A stretch of DNA of 64,000 nt from Agromyces mediolanus (GCF_023715325.1 NZ_JAMBNX010000009.1:62001-126000); one strand, 5' to 3'; shown: positions 48,401 to 58,447, counted from the stretch's first letter. Numbers and translations: made by a program. Notes: generated from the sequence alone by a model not told the origin.

Positions 48401-48945
48401 GCTCCGGCGGGGGCGGCGAAGGCGCGCTCGAGCACGAGGTCGTGCTCGAGCCGGTCGCCGAGCCGGAAGCGCTTCGTGCCCACCCGGGCGAACCCCTGCT
48501 TCTCGTAGAAGCGGATCGCTCGCGCGTTCTCGGCATTCACCCCGAGCCACACGCTGGCGGCGCCGCCCGCGGCGGCGACCTCGAGGCTCGCCGTCATCAA
48601 CTCGGCCGCGACGCCGTGGCCGTGTGCGTCGGCGTGCGTGTAGAACTTGCTGAGCTCGATCGTGGGGCGGGCCGCGACGACGGCGGCGGCATCCGCGTCA
48701 CCGGGTTCGCCGCCCACGAGCATCGACCAGCCGATGAGCCGCCCGCGCTCGTCGGCGGCGAGGAGCACCGCCCGGGCCGGGTCCGCCAGATGCGCGGCGA
48801 AGCGCTCCGGGGTGAGCTCGGCCGCGAGGTAGGCGGCGATGTCCGCGGCGGTCGCTCCGGGCGGGCAGGCGAGCGGGAAGGTCTCGGCCGCGAGCTCGGC
48901 CAGCTCCTCGAGGTCGGCGGGCGCGGCGGCGCGGATCGTCAGCAC
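48397..48945 (-). CDS. GNAT-family N-acetyltransferase
   Basis: A 182-residue acetyl-CoA-dependent acetyltransferase. Core motifs: VLLAADERGRLIGWSMLVGG (beta4), ELSKFYTHADAHGHGVAAEL with the acetyl-CoA loop near residue 107, ASVWLGVNAENARAIRFYEK and GFARVGTKRFRLGD. GTG 48945 lies 6 bases after GGAGG, whereas GTG 48951 directly abuts it, so 48945 is the more likely start. A longer frame from 48990 starts inside a perfect palindrome and is rejected. Acceptor unknown. Confidence 0.88.
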   Translation of the reverse strand: MLTIRAAAPADLEELAELAAETFPLACPPGATAADIAAYLAAELTPERFAAHLADPARAVLLAADERGRLIGWSMLVGGEPGDADAAAVVAARPTIELSKFYTHADAHGHGVAAELMTASLEVAAAGGAASVWLGVNAENARAIRFYEKQGFARVGTKRFRLGDRLEHDLVLERAFAAPAGA

Positions 48946-48971
48946 GGTCACCCTCCGATTCTGCCCGAACC

Positions 48972-49007
48972 CGACTTGCCCGACTTTCATGAAAGTCGGG
49001 CAAGTCG
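48972..49007 (-). terminator. 36-base perfect palindrome terminating the aceA-aceB operon
   Basis: Every base from 48972 to 49007 pairs with its mirror (17 pairs plus central AT, or 16 pairs with a CATG loop). It begins 16 bases after the aceB stop. It is by far the longest perfect dyad in the window and also separates aceB from the GNAT gene. Confidence 0.75.
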
Positions 49008-49023
49008 AGGGGGTGGGCGTTGT

Positions 49024-50688
49024 TCAGAGGAAGCGGGCGTACGCACCCAGGGTGAGGAAGGTCGGGAACTCCGGCTCGAGCGCCACCGTGCGGAACACCT
49101 GGATGGCGTCGTCGAAGCGGTCGCCCTCGAAGCGCGGCAACCCGCGCACGGCCTCGCCCATCGCCTGCACGATGTACGTCTGGTCGATGCGGGTGCCCTC
49201 GGCCGTGACCGTGTTGTCGTGCAGCCACTGCCAGATCTGCGAGCGCGAGATCTCGGCCGTCGCGGCATCCTCCATCAGGTGCTCGATGGCGGCCGCGCCG
49301 ACGCCGCGGAGCCAGGACTCCACATAGCGGATGGCGATCTGGATGTTGTCGATGACGCCCGCCTCGGTGACCGCGCCGCCGATGGACGGGATGTCGAGCA
49401 GCTGCGCCGCCGTCACCTCGACGTCCTCGCGGAGCCGCTCCAGCTGGTTCGGCCGCTCGCCGAGCACCCGGTCGAACTCGGCGCGCGCCGTCGGGATCAG
49501 GTCGGGGTGCGCCACCCAGGTGCCGTCGAAGCCGTCGCCCGCCTCGCGGCGCTTGTCGGCGGCGACCGCGGCGAGCGCGCGCTCGGTGATCTCCGGGTCG
49601 CGGCGGTCGGGGATGAACGCGCTCATGCCGCCGATGGCATGCGCTCCGCGCCGGTGCGCCGTCTGCACGAGCAGCTCGGTGTACGCCCGCATGAACGGCA
49701 CGGTCATGGTGATCTGCGCCCGGTCGGGCAGCACCCAGCGGCGGCCGCGGCTGCGGAACGTCTTCACGATCGAGAAGATGTAGTCCCAGCGGCCGGCGTT
49801 CAGGCCCGCGCAGTGCTCGCGCAGCTCGTAGAGGATCTCCTCCATCTGGAACGCGGCCTGGATCGTCTCGATCAGCACCGTCGCCCGGATCGTGCCCTGC
49901 TGGATGCCGAGCGCGTTCTGCGCGAAGACGAACACGTCGTTCCAGAGCCGGGCCTCGAGGTGCGACTCGAGCTTCGGCAGGTAGAAGTACGGGCCGCGGC
50001 CGAGCTCGATGAGCCGGCGCGCGTTGTGGAACACGTAGAGGCCGAAGTCGACGAGCGAGCCGGAGGCGTGCATCGCCCGACCGGTGCGGTCGTGGAAGCG
50101 CAGGTGCTTCTCGGTGAGGTGCCAGCCGCGCGGCCGGAACACGATCGTCGGCGTCTCGGCGAGCTCGCGCTCGACGCGGTACTGCTTGCCCTCGGGGCTC
50201 GTGAAGTCGAGCCGGCCGCGGAGCGCGTCGGCGAGGTTCAGCTGCCCCTCGACGATGTTCCGCCAGGTGGGGCTCGTGGCGTCCTCGTGGTCGGCGAGCC
50301 AGACCTTCGCGTCGGAGTTCAGCGCGTTGATCGTCATCTTGCGGTCGGTGGGGCCGGTGATCTCGACCCGGCGGTCCTCGAGGCCGGGGCCGGCACCGGC
50401 GACCCGCCAGCTGCGGTCGGCGCGGATCTCCGCCGTCTCGGGGAGGAAGCGCGGGTCGCGGCCGTTGGCGGCGTCCACGCGGGTCTGCAGCCGCGCGGCC
50501 AGCAGCTCGTGCCTGGTGTGCGCGAAGCGGTCGTGCAGCGCCGCGAGGAAGTCGAGCGCCGCCGGGGTGAGGATCTCCTCGTAGCGCTCGCCGAGCGGGG
50601 CGGTCACCTCGATCCAGGGCGAGACGGTGGCGAAGCCGCCGGTGCGCTGGGGGGACTCGGTGCGGTCGAGGGTGGGCGTGATGGTCAT
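49024..50688 (-). CDS. aceB: Malate synthase A
   Basis: A 554-residue malate synthase A that condenses glyoxylate with acetyl-CoA in the glyoxylate shunt. Motifs: GPTDRKMTINALNSDAKVWL followed by ADHEDATSPTW near residue 115, IVFRPRGWHLTEKH near 180, AFQMEEILYELREHCAGLNA then GRWDYIFSIVKTF near 285 (E and D for Mg), and HAIGGMSAFIP near 360. It lies 71 bases downstream of aceA on the same strand, forming an operon that ends in a 36-base palindrome. Confidence 0.96.
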   Translation of the reverse strand: MTITPTLDRTESPQRTGGFATVSPWIEVTAPLGERYEEILTPAALDFLAALHDRFAHTRHELLAARLQTRVDAANGRDPRFLPETAEIRADRSWRVAGAGPGLEDRRVEITGPTDRKMTINALNSDAKVWLADHEDATSPTWRNIVEGQLNLADALRGRLDFTSPEGKQYRVERELAETPTIVFRPRGWHLTEKHLRFHDRTGRAMHASGSLVDFGLYVFHNARRLIELGRGPYFYLPKLESHLEARLWNDVFVFAQNALGIQQGTIRATVLIETIQAAFQMEEILYELREHCAGLNAGRWDYIFSIVKTFRSRGRRWVLPDRAQITMTVPFMRAYTELLVQTAHRRGAHAIGGMSAFIPDRRDPEITERALAAVAADKRREAGDGFDGTWVAHPDLIPTARAEFDRVLGERPNQLERLREDVEVTAAQLLDIPSIGGAVTEAGVIDNIQIAIRYVESWLRGVGAAAIEHLMEDAATAEISRSQIWQWLHDNTVTAEGTRIDQTYIVQAMGEAVRGLPRFEGDRFDDAIQVFRTVALEPEFPTFLTLGAYARFL

Positions 50689-50759
50689 GAGGTCGTCTCC
50701 TTGGTTCCGTGGAGGTGAGGCCCGGCGCGCCGAGGGGATGCCTCGGCGCGCTCAGGTCG

Positions 50760-52094
50760 TCAGAACTGGTCTTCCTCGGTCGATCCGACGAGGGCGAGCG
50801 TGGCACTCTGCGGGTTCAGCGCGGTGGCGATGCGGTCGAAGTAGCCGGTGCCGACCTCGCGCTGGTGGCGCGTGGCGGTGTAGCCGGAGGCCTCCGAGGC
50901 GAATTCCGCCTCCTGGAGCTCGACGTAGGCGCTCATGTGCCGCTCGCGGTAGTCCTGGGCGAGCGTGAACATGGAGTGGTTCAGGGCGTGGAAGCCGGCG
51001 AGGGTGATGAACTGGAACGCGTACCCCATCGCCGCGAGCTCGCGCTGGAACTTCGCGATCTGCTCGTCGTCGAGGTGGCGCTTCCAGTTGAACGAGGGCG
51101 AGCAGTTGTAGCTCAGGCGCTTGCCGGGGAACTTCGCGTGCACCGCCTCGGCGAAGCGGCGGGCGAGCTCGAGGTCGGGCTCGGCCGACTCGACCCAGAG
51201 CAGGTCGGCGTACTCGGCGTAGGCGAGGCCGCGGGCGATGACCGGCTCGATGCCGTTCTGCACCTCGTAGAAGCCCTCGGCGGTGCGCTCGCCCGTGACG
51301 AAGGGGCGGTCGCGCTCGTCGTGGTCGCTCGTGAGCAGGGTCGCGGCGAGCGCGTCGGTGCGGGCGATGATGATCGACGGCACCCCGGCGACGTCGGCCG
51401 CGAGCCGGGCGGCGTTGATGGTGCGGATGTGCTGGCTCGTCGGGATGAGCACCTTGCCGCCCATGTGGCCGCACTTCTTCTCGCTCGCGAGCTGATCCTC
51501 CCAGTGCACGCCGGCGGCGCCCGCCTCGATCATCTGGTGCATGAGCTCGTAGGCGTTCAGGGGGCCGCCGAAGCCGGCCTCGGCGTCGGCGACGATGGGG
51601 GCCATCCAGTCCTTCTGCTCCTGGTCGGTCGAACCCTCCCCCGCCTCGATCTGGCCGGCGCGCAGCAGCGCGTTGTTGATCCGCCGGACGACGGCGGGCA
51701 CCGAGTTCGCCGGGTACAGCGACTGGTCGGGGTAGGTCTGGCCGGAGAGGTTCGCGTCGGCGGCGACCTGCCAGCCGGAGAGGTAGATGGCCTTCAGCCC
51801 GGCGCGCACCTGCTGCACGGCCTGGTTGCCGGTGAGGGCGCCGAGCGCGGCCGACCACTCGGGCTCGGCCATGGGCGCGAACGCGGTGCCGGTGTTGCGC
51901 TGGAGGTCGTCCCACAGCCGCTCGGCGCCGCGCTTCGCGAGCGTGCGCTCCTCGCGCACCGGACCGCGGAGGGCGATGACGTCCTCGGCGGTGTAGTCGC
52001 GCGTGACGCCCTCCCAGCGGGGGTTGGCGTCCCACTCGAGCTGCAGCTCGGCAGCGGTCTGGGTCTGGTCTCCGGGGCGGAAGGGGGTGCTCAT
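50760..52094 (-). CDS. aceA: Isocitrate lyase
   Basis: A 444-residue isocitrate lyase, the short prokaryotic form, cleaving isocitrate to succinate and glyoxylate. The active-site loop [13 protein letters not shown] (catalytic Cys) is intact. Also visible are [32 protein letters not shown] (Mg Asp), [12 protein letters not shown], and [20 protein letters not shown] for the closing region. ATG 52094 ([10 protein letters not shown]) has GGAG upstream. It is transcribed with aceB and divergent from the polyamine-type ABC operon. A GAAGTTCTG motif shared with the ramB-like gene lies at 52202-52210. Confidence 0.97.
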   Translation of the reverse strand: MSTPFRPGDQTQTAAELQLEWDANPRWEGVTRDYTAEDVIALRGPVREERTLAKRGAERLWDDLQRNTGTAFAPMAEPEWSAALGALTGNQAVQQVRAGLKAIYLSGWQVAADANLSGQTYPDQSLYPANSVPAVVRRINNALLRAGQIEAGEGSTDQEQKDWMAPIVADAEAGFGGPLNAYELMHQMIEAGAAGVHWEDQLASEKKCGHMGGKVLIPTSQHIRTINAARLAADVAGVPSIIIARTDALAATLLTSDHDERDRPFVTGERTAEGFYEVQNGIEPVIARGLAYAEYADLLWVESAEPDLELARRFAEAVHAKFPGKRLSYNCSPSFNWKRHLDDEQIAKFQRELAAMGYAFQFITLAGFHALNHSMFTLAQDYRERHMSAYVELQEAEFASEASGYTATRHQREVGTGYFDRIATALNPQSATLALVGSTEEDQF

Positions 52095-52190
52095 CGTCGT
52101 GCTCCGTTCGAGTTCGCCGCGGGGTGCGGTTCGCTGTGATGCCTCCATGCTGCGGGCGCCCCGAGGGGTGCCGACCACGATCCGTGGGGT

Positions 52191-52210
52191 GAACTTTCCC
52201 GGAAGTTCTG
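52191..52210. promoter_or_regulatory. Candidate RamB-type site upstream of aceA
   Basis: GAACTT-N6-AAGTTC followed by TG, about 100 bases upstream of the aceA start. The right half, GAAGTTCTG, is repeated exactly in the palindrome just upstream of the ramB-like gene (62198-62206). RamB in corynebacteria and mycobacteria regulates isocitrate lyase; the site assignment is inference. Confidence 0.4.
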
Positions 52211-52410
52211 CGCGTCGGAAATTGCCGGGCTCGAGTCGACTCGGCGGGGCCGCATAGCCCCTCCGAACGGGATTCGGGTTTCGGCGCGATGACGAGACCT
52301 CGGACGAACTGTCGCCCATCGCCGACGCCGGGCGATGGATCGTCCGGTTCTGCACCGGGCCATTGCCCCCGCCCGCCCCCGGCGGTTGAATGGCGGCACG
52401 CGAGTGAACG

Positions 52411-52434
52411 GCGGCACGCAAGGCGGCGTGCCGC
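52411..52434 (+). promoter_or_regulatory. 5'-leader hairpin of the polyamine-type ABC operon
   Basis: A 9-bp stem (52411-52419 with 52426-52434), 6-base loop, ending about 6 bases before the GGGAGG ribosome-binding site. Part of the stem is the second copy of a GGCGGCACGC direct repeat. It may affect initiation at GTG 52456. Confidence 0.4.
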
Positions 52435-52455
52435 GGACCCGGGAGGTACCACGAG

Positions 52456-53613
52456 GTGACGACGGCGACCGAGGCGAGAACGGCCTCCCAATCCAATGTT
52501 CGGGCGGGCTCCGTCGAGATCGATCGGGTCACGAAGCGCTACGGCGAGCAGACCGCGGTCGACGGCGTCTCGCTCACCATCGAGCCGGGCGAGTTCCTCT
52601 CCCTCCTCGGCCCCTCCGGCTGCGGCAAGACGACGACGCTCCGCATGATCGCCGGATTCGAACAGCCGAACGAGGGCGACATCCGCGTCTCCGGCCGTTC
52701 GGTGCTCGGGCTGCCGCCGTACCGCCGCGACGTCAACACCGTCTTCCAGGCGTACGCACTGTTCCCGCACATGTCCGTCGCCGAGAACGTCGCCTACGGC
52801 CTGCAGCAGCGGCGCACCCCGAAGTCCGAGCTCCGCACGCGGGTCTCCGAGGCGCTCGAGCTCGTCCAGATGCGCCGCTTCGCCGACCGCAGGCCGACGC
52901 AGCTCTCCGGCGGCCAGCAGCAGCGCATCGCGCTCGCCCGCGCCCTCGTGAACCGCCCCGCGGTGCTGCTCCTCGACGAGCCCCTCGGCGCCCTCGACCG
53001 GCAGCTCCGCGAGGAGATGCAGCTCGAGCTGAAACTCCTGCAGTCCCGGCTCGGCATCACCTTCGTCTTCGTCACGCACGACCAGGGCGAGGCGCTGTCG
53101 ATGAGCGACCGCATCGCCATCATGCGCGACGGCCGCATCGAGCAGCTCGCCGACGCCGACACCATCTACGCCCGCCCCGTCTCGGCGTACGTCGCCGCCT
53201 TCGTCGGGCAGCAGAACTTCTTCCGCGGGCCCGTCGCCCGGGACGGCGCAGCCGTCGAGTCGCCGCACGCCGTGGTGCAGGGCACGAGCACGGCGCTCGC
53301 CGGCGTCGCGAACGGTCAGGCCGCGGTCCGGCCCGAGTTCGTGCGCATCGAGGCTGACGACGCGGCGGCGCCGTCCGCGCCGAACTCGGTGCGGGGCACC
53401 CTGCTCGGCGTCTCCCACCTCGGCGAGACGATGCAGTACCTCGTGCGGCTCGGCGAGGAGCAGAGCCTCATCGCCCGCCGGCCGACCCCCGAGGCGCCGA
53501 CGCTCGAGCTCGGCCAGGCGGTGCGCTGCTCCTGGTCGGCCGAGAGCGTGCTGCTCTTCCCCGCCGACGAGGCGGCGCAGGCCGGGGGCTACGTCGCCCC
53601 GCCGACCGCGTGA
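52456..53613 (+). CDS. Polyamine-type ABC transporter ATPase (PotA-like)
   Basis: A 385-residue ATPase of the spermidine/putrescine (POPT) family. ATPase domain about residues 20-255: Walker [11 protein letters not shown]-loop [12 protein letters not shown], signature [15 protein letters not shown], Walker [14 protein letters not shown]-loop [12 protein letters not shown]-terminal TOBE domain follows (about 275-370). GTG 52456 has GGGAGG 9 bases upstream. It starts a four-gene importer followed by an amidohydrolase; the amine or opine-like substrate is not determined. Confidence 0.92.
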   Translation: MTTATEARTASQSNVRAGSVEIDRVTKRYGEQTAVDGVSLTIEPGEFLSLLGPSGCGKTTTLRMIAGFEQPNEGDIRVSGRSVLGLPPYRRDVNTVFQAYALFPHMSVAENVAYGLQQRRTPKSELRTRVSEALELVQMRRFADRRPTQLSGGQQQRIALARALVNRPAVLLLDEPLGALDRQLREEMQLELKLLQSRLGITFVFVTHDQGEALSMSDRIAIMRDGRIEQLADADTIYARPVSAYVAAFVGQQNFFRGPVARDGAAVESPHAVVQGTSTALAGVANGQAAVRPEFVRIEADDAAAPSAPNSVRGTLLGVSHLGETMQYLVRLGEEQSLIARRPTPEAPTLELGQAVRCSWSAESVLLFPADEAAQAGGYVAPPTA

Positions 53614-53668
53614 CCGCCTCGGCATCCGATTCGCCCCACTGTTCCGCTGTACGACCCAGGAGGACCTC

Positions 53669-54853
53669 ATGACCGAATCGACCCCCACCGTGCGGATCCT
53701 CGCGAGCACCGACGCCGCGAAGGTCATCCGTCGCGAGCTCAGCCGCCGCGGCTTCCTCAGCGCGGCGGTCGCCGCCGGCGCGACCGGCGTGCTCGCCGCG
53801 TGCAGCCCGGGCGGCGGGGCGCAGAACGCGCCCGTCGCGACCGGCGGGCCGCTCGAGTCGAAGCTCTCGATCTACACCTGGGGCGACTACGACGCGCCCG
53901 ACGTGCTCGAGGCGTTCACGAAGGAGCTGGGGCCGAAGATCACGCTGAGCTCCTTCAACTCGAACGAGGAGCTGATCTCGAAGCTCGTCGCGGCGAAGGG
54001 CACGAGCGGCTTCGACATCGTCGTGCCGACTGGCACCTTCATCCCGCAGATGATCGAGAACGGGCTGCTGCAGAAGTTCAACCTGGAGCTCATCCCGAAC
54101 CTCGAGCACATGGACCCGGCGTTCCTCGGCCGGGCGTGGGACCCCGACAACGAGTACTCGATCTGCAAGGCGTGGGGCACGACCGGCTTCGTCTACGACA
54201 AGAACATCATCACGCGCGAGCTGAAGGACTGGAACGACTTCATCGACGCCGCGCAGAACGAGGCGAGCGGCAAGACGAGCGTGCTCGACGACCCCGCCGA
54301 GCTCACCGGCATCTACTTCTGGGCGAACGGCATCGACTGGACGACGACCGACCCGGCCGAGCTCGACGCGGCCGAGGACTTCCTCGTGAACACCCTCGCC
54401 CCGCACGTCGCCGCATTCGACTCGTACCCCGGCGGCTCCGCCATCCCGCAGGGCACCCAGGTGCTCATGCAGTCGTGGAACGGCGACGCCCGCCTCGGCA
54501 TCCTGGAGAGCCCGGACCCCAGCCGCTGGCAGTGGGTGCTCGGCTCGCCGGCGACCGAGCTGTGGATGGACAACTGGGCCATCCCGGCCGGCGCCCCGAA
54601 CCCCGAGGCCGCGCACGCCTTCATCAACTACGTGCTGACCCCCGAGAACTCGCTCGCCGAGCTCGACTACATCGGGTACCACACGGGCGCGACCGGCATC
54701 GAGCAGGCGGCGGCCGACGCCGAGCTGCCCATGCTCGACCTCGTGTTCTTCACCCCGGAGCAGATCGAGACGATGCACGAGGGCGAGGTGAACGAGGCGC
54801 AGGAGCGCGTCGTGGAGATCTGGAACACGATGAAGGCGGCGGCCGGTGCGTAA
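53669..54853 (+). CDS. Polyamine-type ABC substrate-binding lipoprotein (Tat-exported, PotD-like)
   Basis: A 394-residue binding protein. The N-terminus carries a twin-arginine motif SRRGFL (R26-R27), hydrophobic segment and lipobox VLAAC with C45, indicating Tat export of a folded lipoprotein. The mature part shows LSIYTWGDYDAPDVLEAFTK near residue 60, the ICKAWGTTGFVYDKNIITRE region and MDNWAIPAGAPNPEAAHAFI near 300, as in PotD/PotF proteins. AGGAGG precedes the ATG. It overlaps the first permease gene by 8 bases. Confidence 0.9.
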   Translation: MTESTPTVRILASTDAAKVIRRELSRRGFLSAAVAAGATGVLAACSPGGGAQNAPVATGGPLESKLSIYTWGDYDAPDVLEAFTKELGPKITLSSFNSNEELISKLVAAKGTSGFDIVVPTGTFIPQMIENGLLQKFNLELIPNLEHMDPAFLGRAWDPDNEYSICKAWGTTGFVYDKNIITRELKDWNDFIDAAQNEASGKTSVLDDPAELTGIYFWANGIDWTTTDPAELDAAEDFLVNTLAPHVAAFDSYPGGSAIPQGTQVLMQSWNGDARLGILESPDPSRWQWVLGSPATELWMDNWAIPAGAPNPEAAHAFINYVLTPENSLAELDYIGYHTGATGIEQAAADAELPMLDLVFFTPEQIETMHEGEVNEAQERVVEIWNTMKAAAGA

Positions 54854-55772
54854 GAGCGCCGGCGTCGCCCTCGCCTTCCCGGCGTGGGTGTGGCTGCTGG
54901 TCTTCTTCGTCGCCCCGGTGGGGATGGTGATCTGGTTCAGCTTCGGCTACAAGCCGGGCATCTTCGGCACGCACGCCAACGATGTGCTGAGCTTCGACCG
55001 CTACGTCGAGGCGATGTCGCCGACGTTCTTCGCCACGTTCCAGAACACGCTCTGGGTCGGCATCGCGGGCACGGTGATCTGCCTGCTCGTCGGACTGCCC
55101 GTGGCGTACTGGATGGCCGTCAAGGCACCGCCCTCGCGTCGGGGACTGCTCGTGGCGCTCGTGATGGTGCCGTTCTGGACGAACTTCCTGGTGCGCACCA
55201 TCGGCTGGCAGGTCATCCTCGCGCCCGAGGGCTGGCTGTCCAGTGCGCTGCAGGCGATCGGCCTCATCGACGGCCCCCTCGAGCTGCTGTACACCCGCGG
55301 AGCGGTGCTCCTCGGCGTCGTCTACAACTACCTGCCGCTCATGATCCTGCCGCTCTTCGTCGCCTTCGACCGGGTCAGCGGGCCGCTCCGCGAAGCCTCG
55401 AAGGACCTCGGCGCCGGGCGGTGGACCACGTTCTTCCGGGTCACCCTGCCGCTCGCGCGCCCCGGCGTCGTCGCGGGCGTGCTGCTCGTGTTCATCCCGC
55501 TGATGGGCGACTACATCACGGCGACCGTCCTCGGCGGCGCGAAGGGCAACATGGTCGGTCAGCTCGTCGCGAGCCAGTTCCAGACGGCGCAGAACTGGGC
55601 GCTGGGCTCGGCGATGGCGGTGCTGCTCATCATCGTGATCATGGCGACCGTGGCGGTCGGGGCGGGCCTCGTCTGGCTCGTCACGCTGCCGTTCCGCAGC
55701 CGGAACCGGCTCGTGCTCGGCGCGGCCGAGCCATCCGCCCGGTCCAAGCCCGTCGAGGAGGTGGCTGTATGA
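54846..55772 (+). CDS. Polyamine-type ABC permease (PotB-like)
   Basis: A 308-residue permease with six helices. The EAA loop reads LREASKDLGAGRWTTFFRVT near residue 180, and LMGDYITATVLGGAKGNMVG is the conserved segment after helix 5. GTG 54846 lies inside the end of the binding-protein gene (8-base overlap). It pairs with the PotC-like permease, whose ATG overlaps its stop by 4 bases. Confidence 0.9.
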   Translation: MRKSAGVALAFPAWVWLLVFFVAPVGMVIWFSFGYKPGIFGTHANDVLSFDRYVEAMSPTFFATFQNTLWVGIAGTVICLLVGLPVAYWMAVKAPPSRRGLLVALVMVPFWTNFLVRTIGWQVILAPEGWLSSALQAIGLIDGPLELLYTRGAVLLGVVYNYLPLMILPLFVAFDRVSGPLREASKDLGAGRWTTFFRVTLPLARPGVVAGVLLVFIPLMGDYITATVLGGAKGNMVGQLVASQFQTAQNWALGSAMAVLLIIVIMATVAVGAGLVWLVTLPFRSRNRLVLGAAEPSARSKPVEEVAV

Positions 55773-56611
55773 AGCAGCGGTCGTGGTCGGATGTCGTCCT
55801 GAGCGTCTGGGGCGTGCTCGTCTTCATCTTCCTCTTCGCGCCGATCCTCGTGATCATCGTGTCCTCGTTCAACGTGGGGCGCCTGCTCGTGTCGTGGCAG
55901 TCCTTCGGCTTCGACTCGTTCCTCGCGCTCTTCGAGAAGCCGGCGATCCGCGACGCCGTCTGGATCTCGGTGCAGACCGGCTTCATCGCCGCGATCGTCG
56001 CGACGCTGCTCGGCACGCTCGCGGGCATCGCGATGGCGCGCCACCCCGGCAAGTGGGTGTGGTGGTTCCTCGGCCTCCTGCTGCTCGTCTCGGTGACGCC
56101 GGAGATCGTCGACGCGGTGGCGCTGCTGCCGTGGCTCGTGTTCCTCGGCCAGGATCTCGGCATCGGCCTGTTCAACGACGGCATCATCCGGCTCGTGATC
56201 GGGCACTCGCTGTTCTCCGTCGCGGTGGTCTCCTACCTCGTGCGGGCCCGGCTCGTCGGGCAGGAGGGCCAGCTCGAGGAGGCCTCGGCCGACCTGTACG
56301 CGAAGCCGCCCGCCACCTTCCGCCGGGTCACGCTGCCGCTCGCGATGCCCGCCGTGCTCGCCGGCTTCCTGCTGTCGTTCACGCTGAGCCTCGACAACAC
56401 GGTCATCGCGGCCTTCGTGCAGGTCTCGGGCACGACGCCGTGGCCCGTGTACGTGCTGAGCGCGCTGCGCAGCGGTCTTCGCCCGGAGATCGCCGCGGTG
56501 TCGACGATCATGCTCGTGCTGACCCTGCTCGCACTCGGCCTCGTCGCGTACGTGCTGCGCCGCGCGGGCGACTCGGCCGCCGACATCGCCCGCACCATGG
56601 GCGGCGGCTGA
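55769..56611 (+). CDS. Polyamine-type ABC permease (PotC-like)
   Basis: A 280-residue six-helix permease. Typical PotC segments: FAPILVIIVSSFNVGRLLVS near residue 20, LGTLAGIAMARHP near 80, the EAA loop LEEASADLYAKPPATFRRVT near 170, and FTLSLDNTVIAAFVQVSGTT near 205. ATG 55769 has GAGGAG upstream and overlaps the previous stop by 4 bases. The longer open frame upstream runs through the PotB-like gene in another frame and is rejected. Confidence 0.92.
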   Translation: MKQRSWSDVVLSVWGVLVFIFLFAPILVIIVSSFNVGRLLVSWQSFGFDSFLALFEKPAIRDAVWISVQTGFIAAIVATLLGTLAGIAMARHPGKWVWWFLGLLLLVSVTPEIVDAVALLPWLVFLGQDLGIGLFNDGIIRLVIGHSLFSVAVVSYLVRARLVGQEGQLEEASADLYAKPPATFRRVTLPLAMPAVLAGFLLSFTLSLDNTVIAAFVQVSGTTPWPVYVLSALRSGLRPEIAAVSTIMLVLTLLALGLVAYVLRRAGDSAADIARTMGGG

Positions 56612-56677
56612 GCCGCCGCGCTCGCCCGCTCCCCTGTTGCTCGCGCGCCTTCGCGCACCCTCTGAAAGGACTCACGG

Positions 56678-58333
56678 ATGCCTCACGCCGATCTCGTCTT
56701 CACCGGCGGACCCGTCTTCACCGCCGACGCCGTGCGCTCGCGCGCCTCGGCCGTCGCCGTCTCGGGCGGCCGGATCGTCGCGGTCGGCGCCGACCACGAC
56801 GTGCGCGAGCTCGTCGGGCCGGGCACCGAGGTGGTCGACCTCCACGGCCGGCTGCTCGTGCCCGGGTTCCAGGACGCGCACGTGCACCCTGTCTGGGGCG
56901 GGCTCGACATGCTGCGCTGCGACCTCCGCGACGGCGAGACCGAGGGCGCGTACCTCGACACGATCGCCGCGTACGCGGCGGCGCACCCGGATGCCCCGTG
57001 GATCCTCGGCGGCGGCTGGGGCATGTCGGCGTTCCCCGGCGGCACCCCCACCGCCGCGGCCCTCGACCGGGTGCTGCCCGACCGCCCGGCGTTCCTGCCG
57101 AACCGCGACGGGCACGGCGCCTGGGTGAACAGCGCCGCGCTGCGGCTCGCCGGGATCGACCGGCACACGCCCGACCCCGCCGACGGCCGCATCGAGCGCG
57201 ACGCCGACGGGGCGCCGAGCGGAACCCTGCACGAGGGCGCCATGGACCTCGTGCGCCGGCACCTGCCCGTCACGACGCCAGAGGAGCTGGAGGCGGCGGT
57301 GCTCGAGGGGCAGCGCTACCTGCACTCCTTCGGCGTGACCGCCTGGCAGGACGCGATCGTCGGCGATTACGGCGTGGGCGACGATCCCGGCCGCGCGTAT
57401 CTCTCGGCCGCGGCATCCGGTCGGCTCACCGGGCGCGTCGTCGGCGCGCTCTGGTGGGACCGCACGAAGGGCCTCGAGCAGATCGACGGCCTCCTCGCCA
57501 AGCGCGAGGAGTACCGCGGCGGCCGCTTCGCCGCGACGAGTGTGAAGATCATGCAGGACGGGGTCGCCGAGAACTTCACGGCCTCGATGCTCGAGCCCTA
57601 CTGCGACGGCCACGGGCACCCGACCGACAACTCGGGCATCTCCTTCGTGCCGCCGGAGCTCCTGAACGAGGCGGCGCCGCTGCTCGACGCGCACGGCTTC
57701 CAGCTGCACTTCCACGCGATCGGCGACCGGGCCGTGCGCGAGTGCCTCGACGCCGTCGAGCACGCGATCGCCCGCAACGGCCGGAACGACCACCGCCACC
57801 ACATCGCCCACCTGCAGGTGGTGCACCCCGAGGATGTGCCCCGCTTCCGCGAGCTCGGCGTCGCGGCGAACATGCAGTCGCTCTGGGCGGCGCTCGAACC
57901 GCAGATGGTGGAGCTGACCCTGCCGTTCCTCGGTTCACCGCGCGACGCCTGGCAGTACCCGTTCGGCGACCTGCTGCGCTCGGGCGCGGTGCTCGCGGCG
58001 GGCAGCGACTGGTCGGTGTCGACGCCGAACCCGCTCGCCGCCATCCACGTCGCGGTCAACCGGGTGTCCGCGCCCGGCGAGGAGGAGGGGGAGTACCCGC
58101 CGTTCCTGCCGGAGCAGGCGATCGACCTCGCGACCTCGCTCACCGCGTACACGGCGGGCTCGGCGTTCGTGAACCACCTCGATGAGACGGGCACGATCGC
58201 GGTCGGCAAGCTCGCCGACTTCGCGCTGCTGGATCGGGACCCGTTCGCGGGAGCGGCGCCCGAGATCGGCGCGACGCGGGTGCTGCAGACCTTCGTCGAG
58301 GGCGAGCGGGTGCACGCGGCGGACGACGCCTGA
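56678..58333 (+). CDS. Amidohydrolase family 3 enzyme (YtcJ-like)
   Basis: A 551-residue metal-dependent amidohydrolase. Metal site: HxH in [14 protein letters not shown] near residue 68, a Lys in [17 protein letters not shown] near 290, His residues in [15 protein letters not shown] and [11 protein letters not shown], and the catalytic Asp in [18 protein letters not shown] near 445. Members hydrolyse N-substituted formamides, amides or cyclic ureides. AAAGGA precedes ATG 56678, 66 bases after the PotC-like gene, so it probably degrades the compound imported by the ABC system. A 15-bp hairpin follows. Confidence 0.9.
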   Translation: MPHADLVFTGGPVFTADAVRSRASAVAVSGGRIVAVGADHDVRELVGPGTEVVDLHGRLLVPGFQDAHVHPVWGGLDMLRCDLRDGETEGAYLDTIAAYAAAHPDAPWILGGGWGMSAFPGGTPTAAALDRVLPDRPAFLPNRDGHGAWVNSAALRLAGIDRHTPDPADGRIERDADGAPSGTLHEGAMDLVRRHLPVTTPEELEAAVLEGQRYLHSFGVTAWQDAIVGDYGVGDDPGRAYLSAAASGRLTGRVVGALWWDRTKGLEQIDGLLAKREEYRGGRFAATSVKIMQDGVAENFTASMLEPYCDGHGHPTDNSGISFVPPELLNEAAPLLDAHGFQLHFHAIGDRAVRECLDAVEHAIARNGRNDHRHHIAHLQVVHPEDVPRFRELGVAANMQSLWAALEPQMVELTLPFLGSPRDAWQYPFGDLLRSGAVLAAGSDWSVSTPNPLAAIHVAVNRVSAPGEEEGEYPPFLPEQAIDLATSLTAYTAGSAFVNHLDETGTIAVGKLADFALLDRDPFAGAAPEIGATRVLQTFVEGERVHAADDA

Positions 58334-58354
58334 GCCCGCCTCCGCGATGACGCG

Positions 58355-58388
58355 CGACGGCCCGCACCCGTCCGGGTGCGGGCCGTCG
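58355..58388. terminator. Bidirectional hairpin terminator
   Basis: A 15-bp perfect stem (58355-58369, 58374-58388) with GTCC loop between the convergent amidohydrolase and small lipoprotein genes, 22 bases after the amidohydrolase stop. Confidence 0.75.
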
Positions 58389-58447
58389 TGGTTCCGCTCA
58401 GGCGCAGGGTTCGCTGCGCCCGCGTGGATGCGTCGTGGACGCGGTGC

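Larger units (their letters stand above)
52095..52455. other. Divergent intergenic region aceA / polyamine ABC operon
   Basis: 361 bases without a gene. It holds the dyad GAACTT-N6-AAGTTC (52191-52208), CCACG-ATC-CGTGG (52175-52187), the perfect palindrome CGAGTCGACTCG (52232-52243), a direct repeat GGCGGCACGC (52392-52401, 52410-52419) and a hairpin (52411-52434). Several regulators probably bind here; none can be assigned firmly. Confidence 0.6.
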
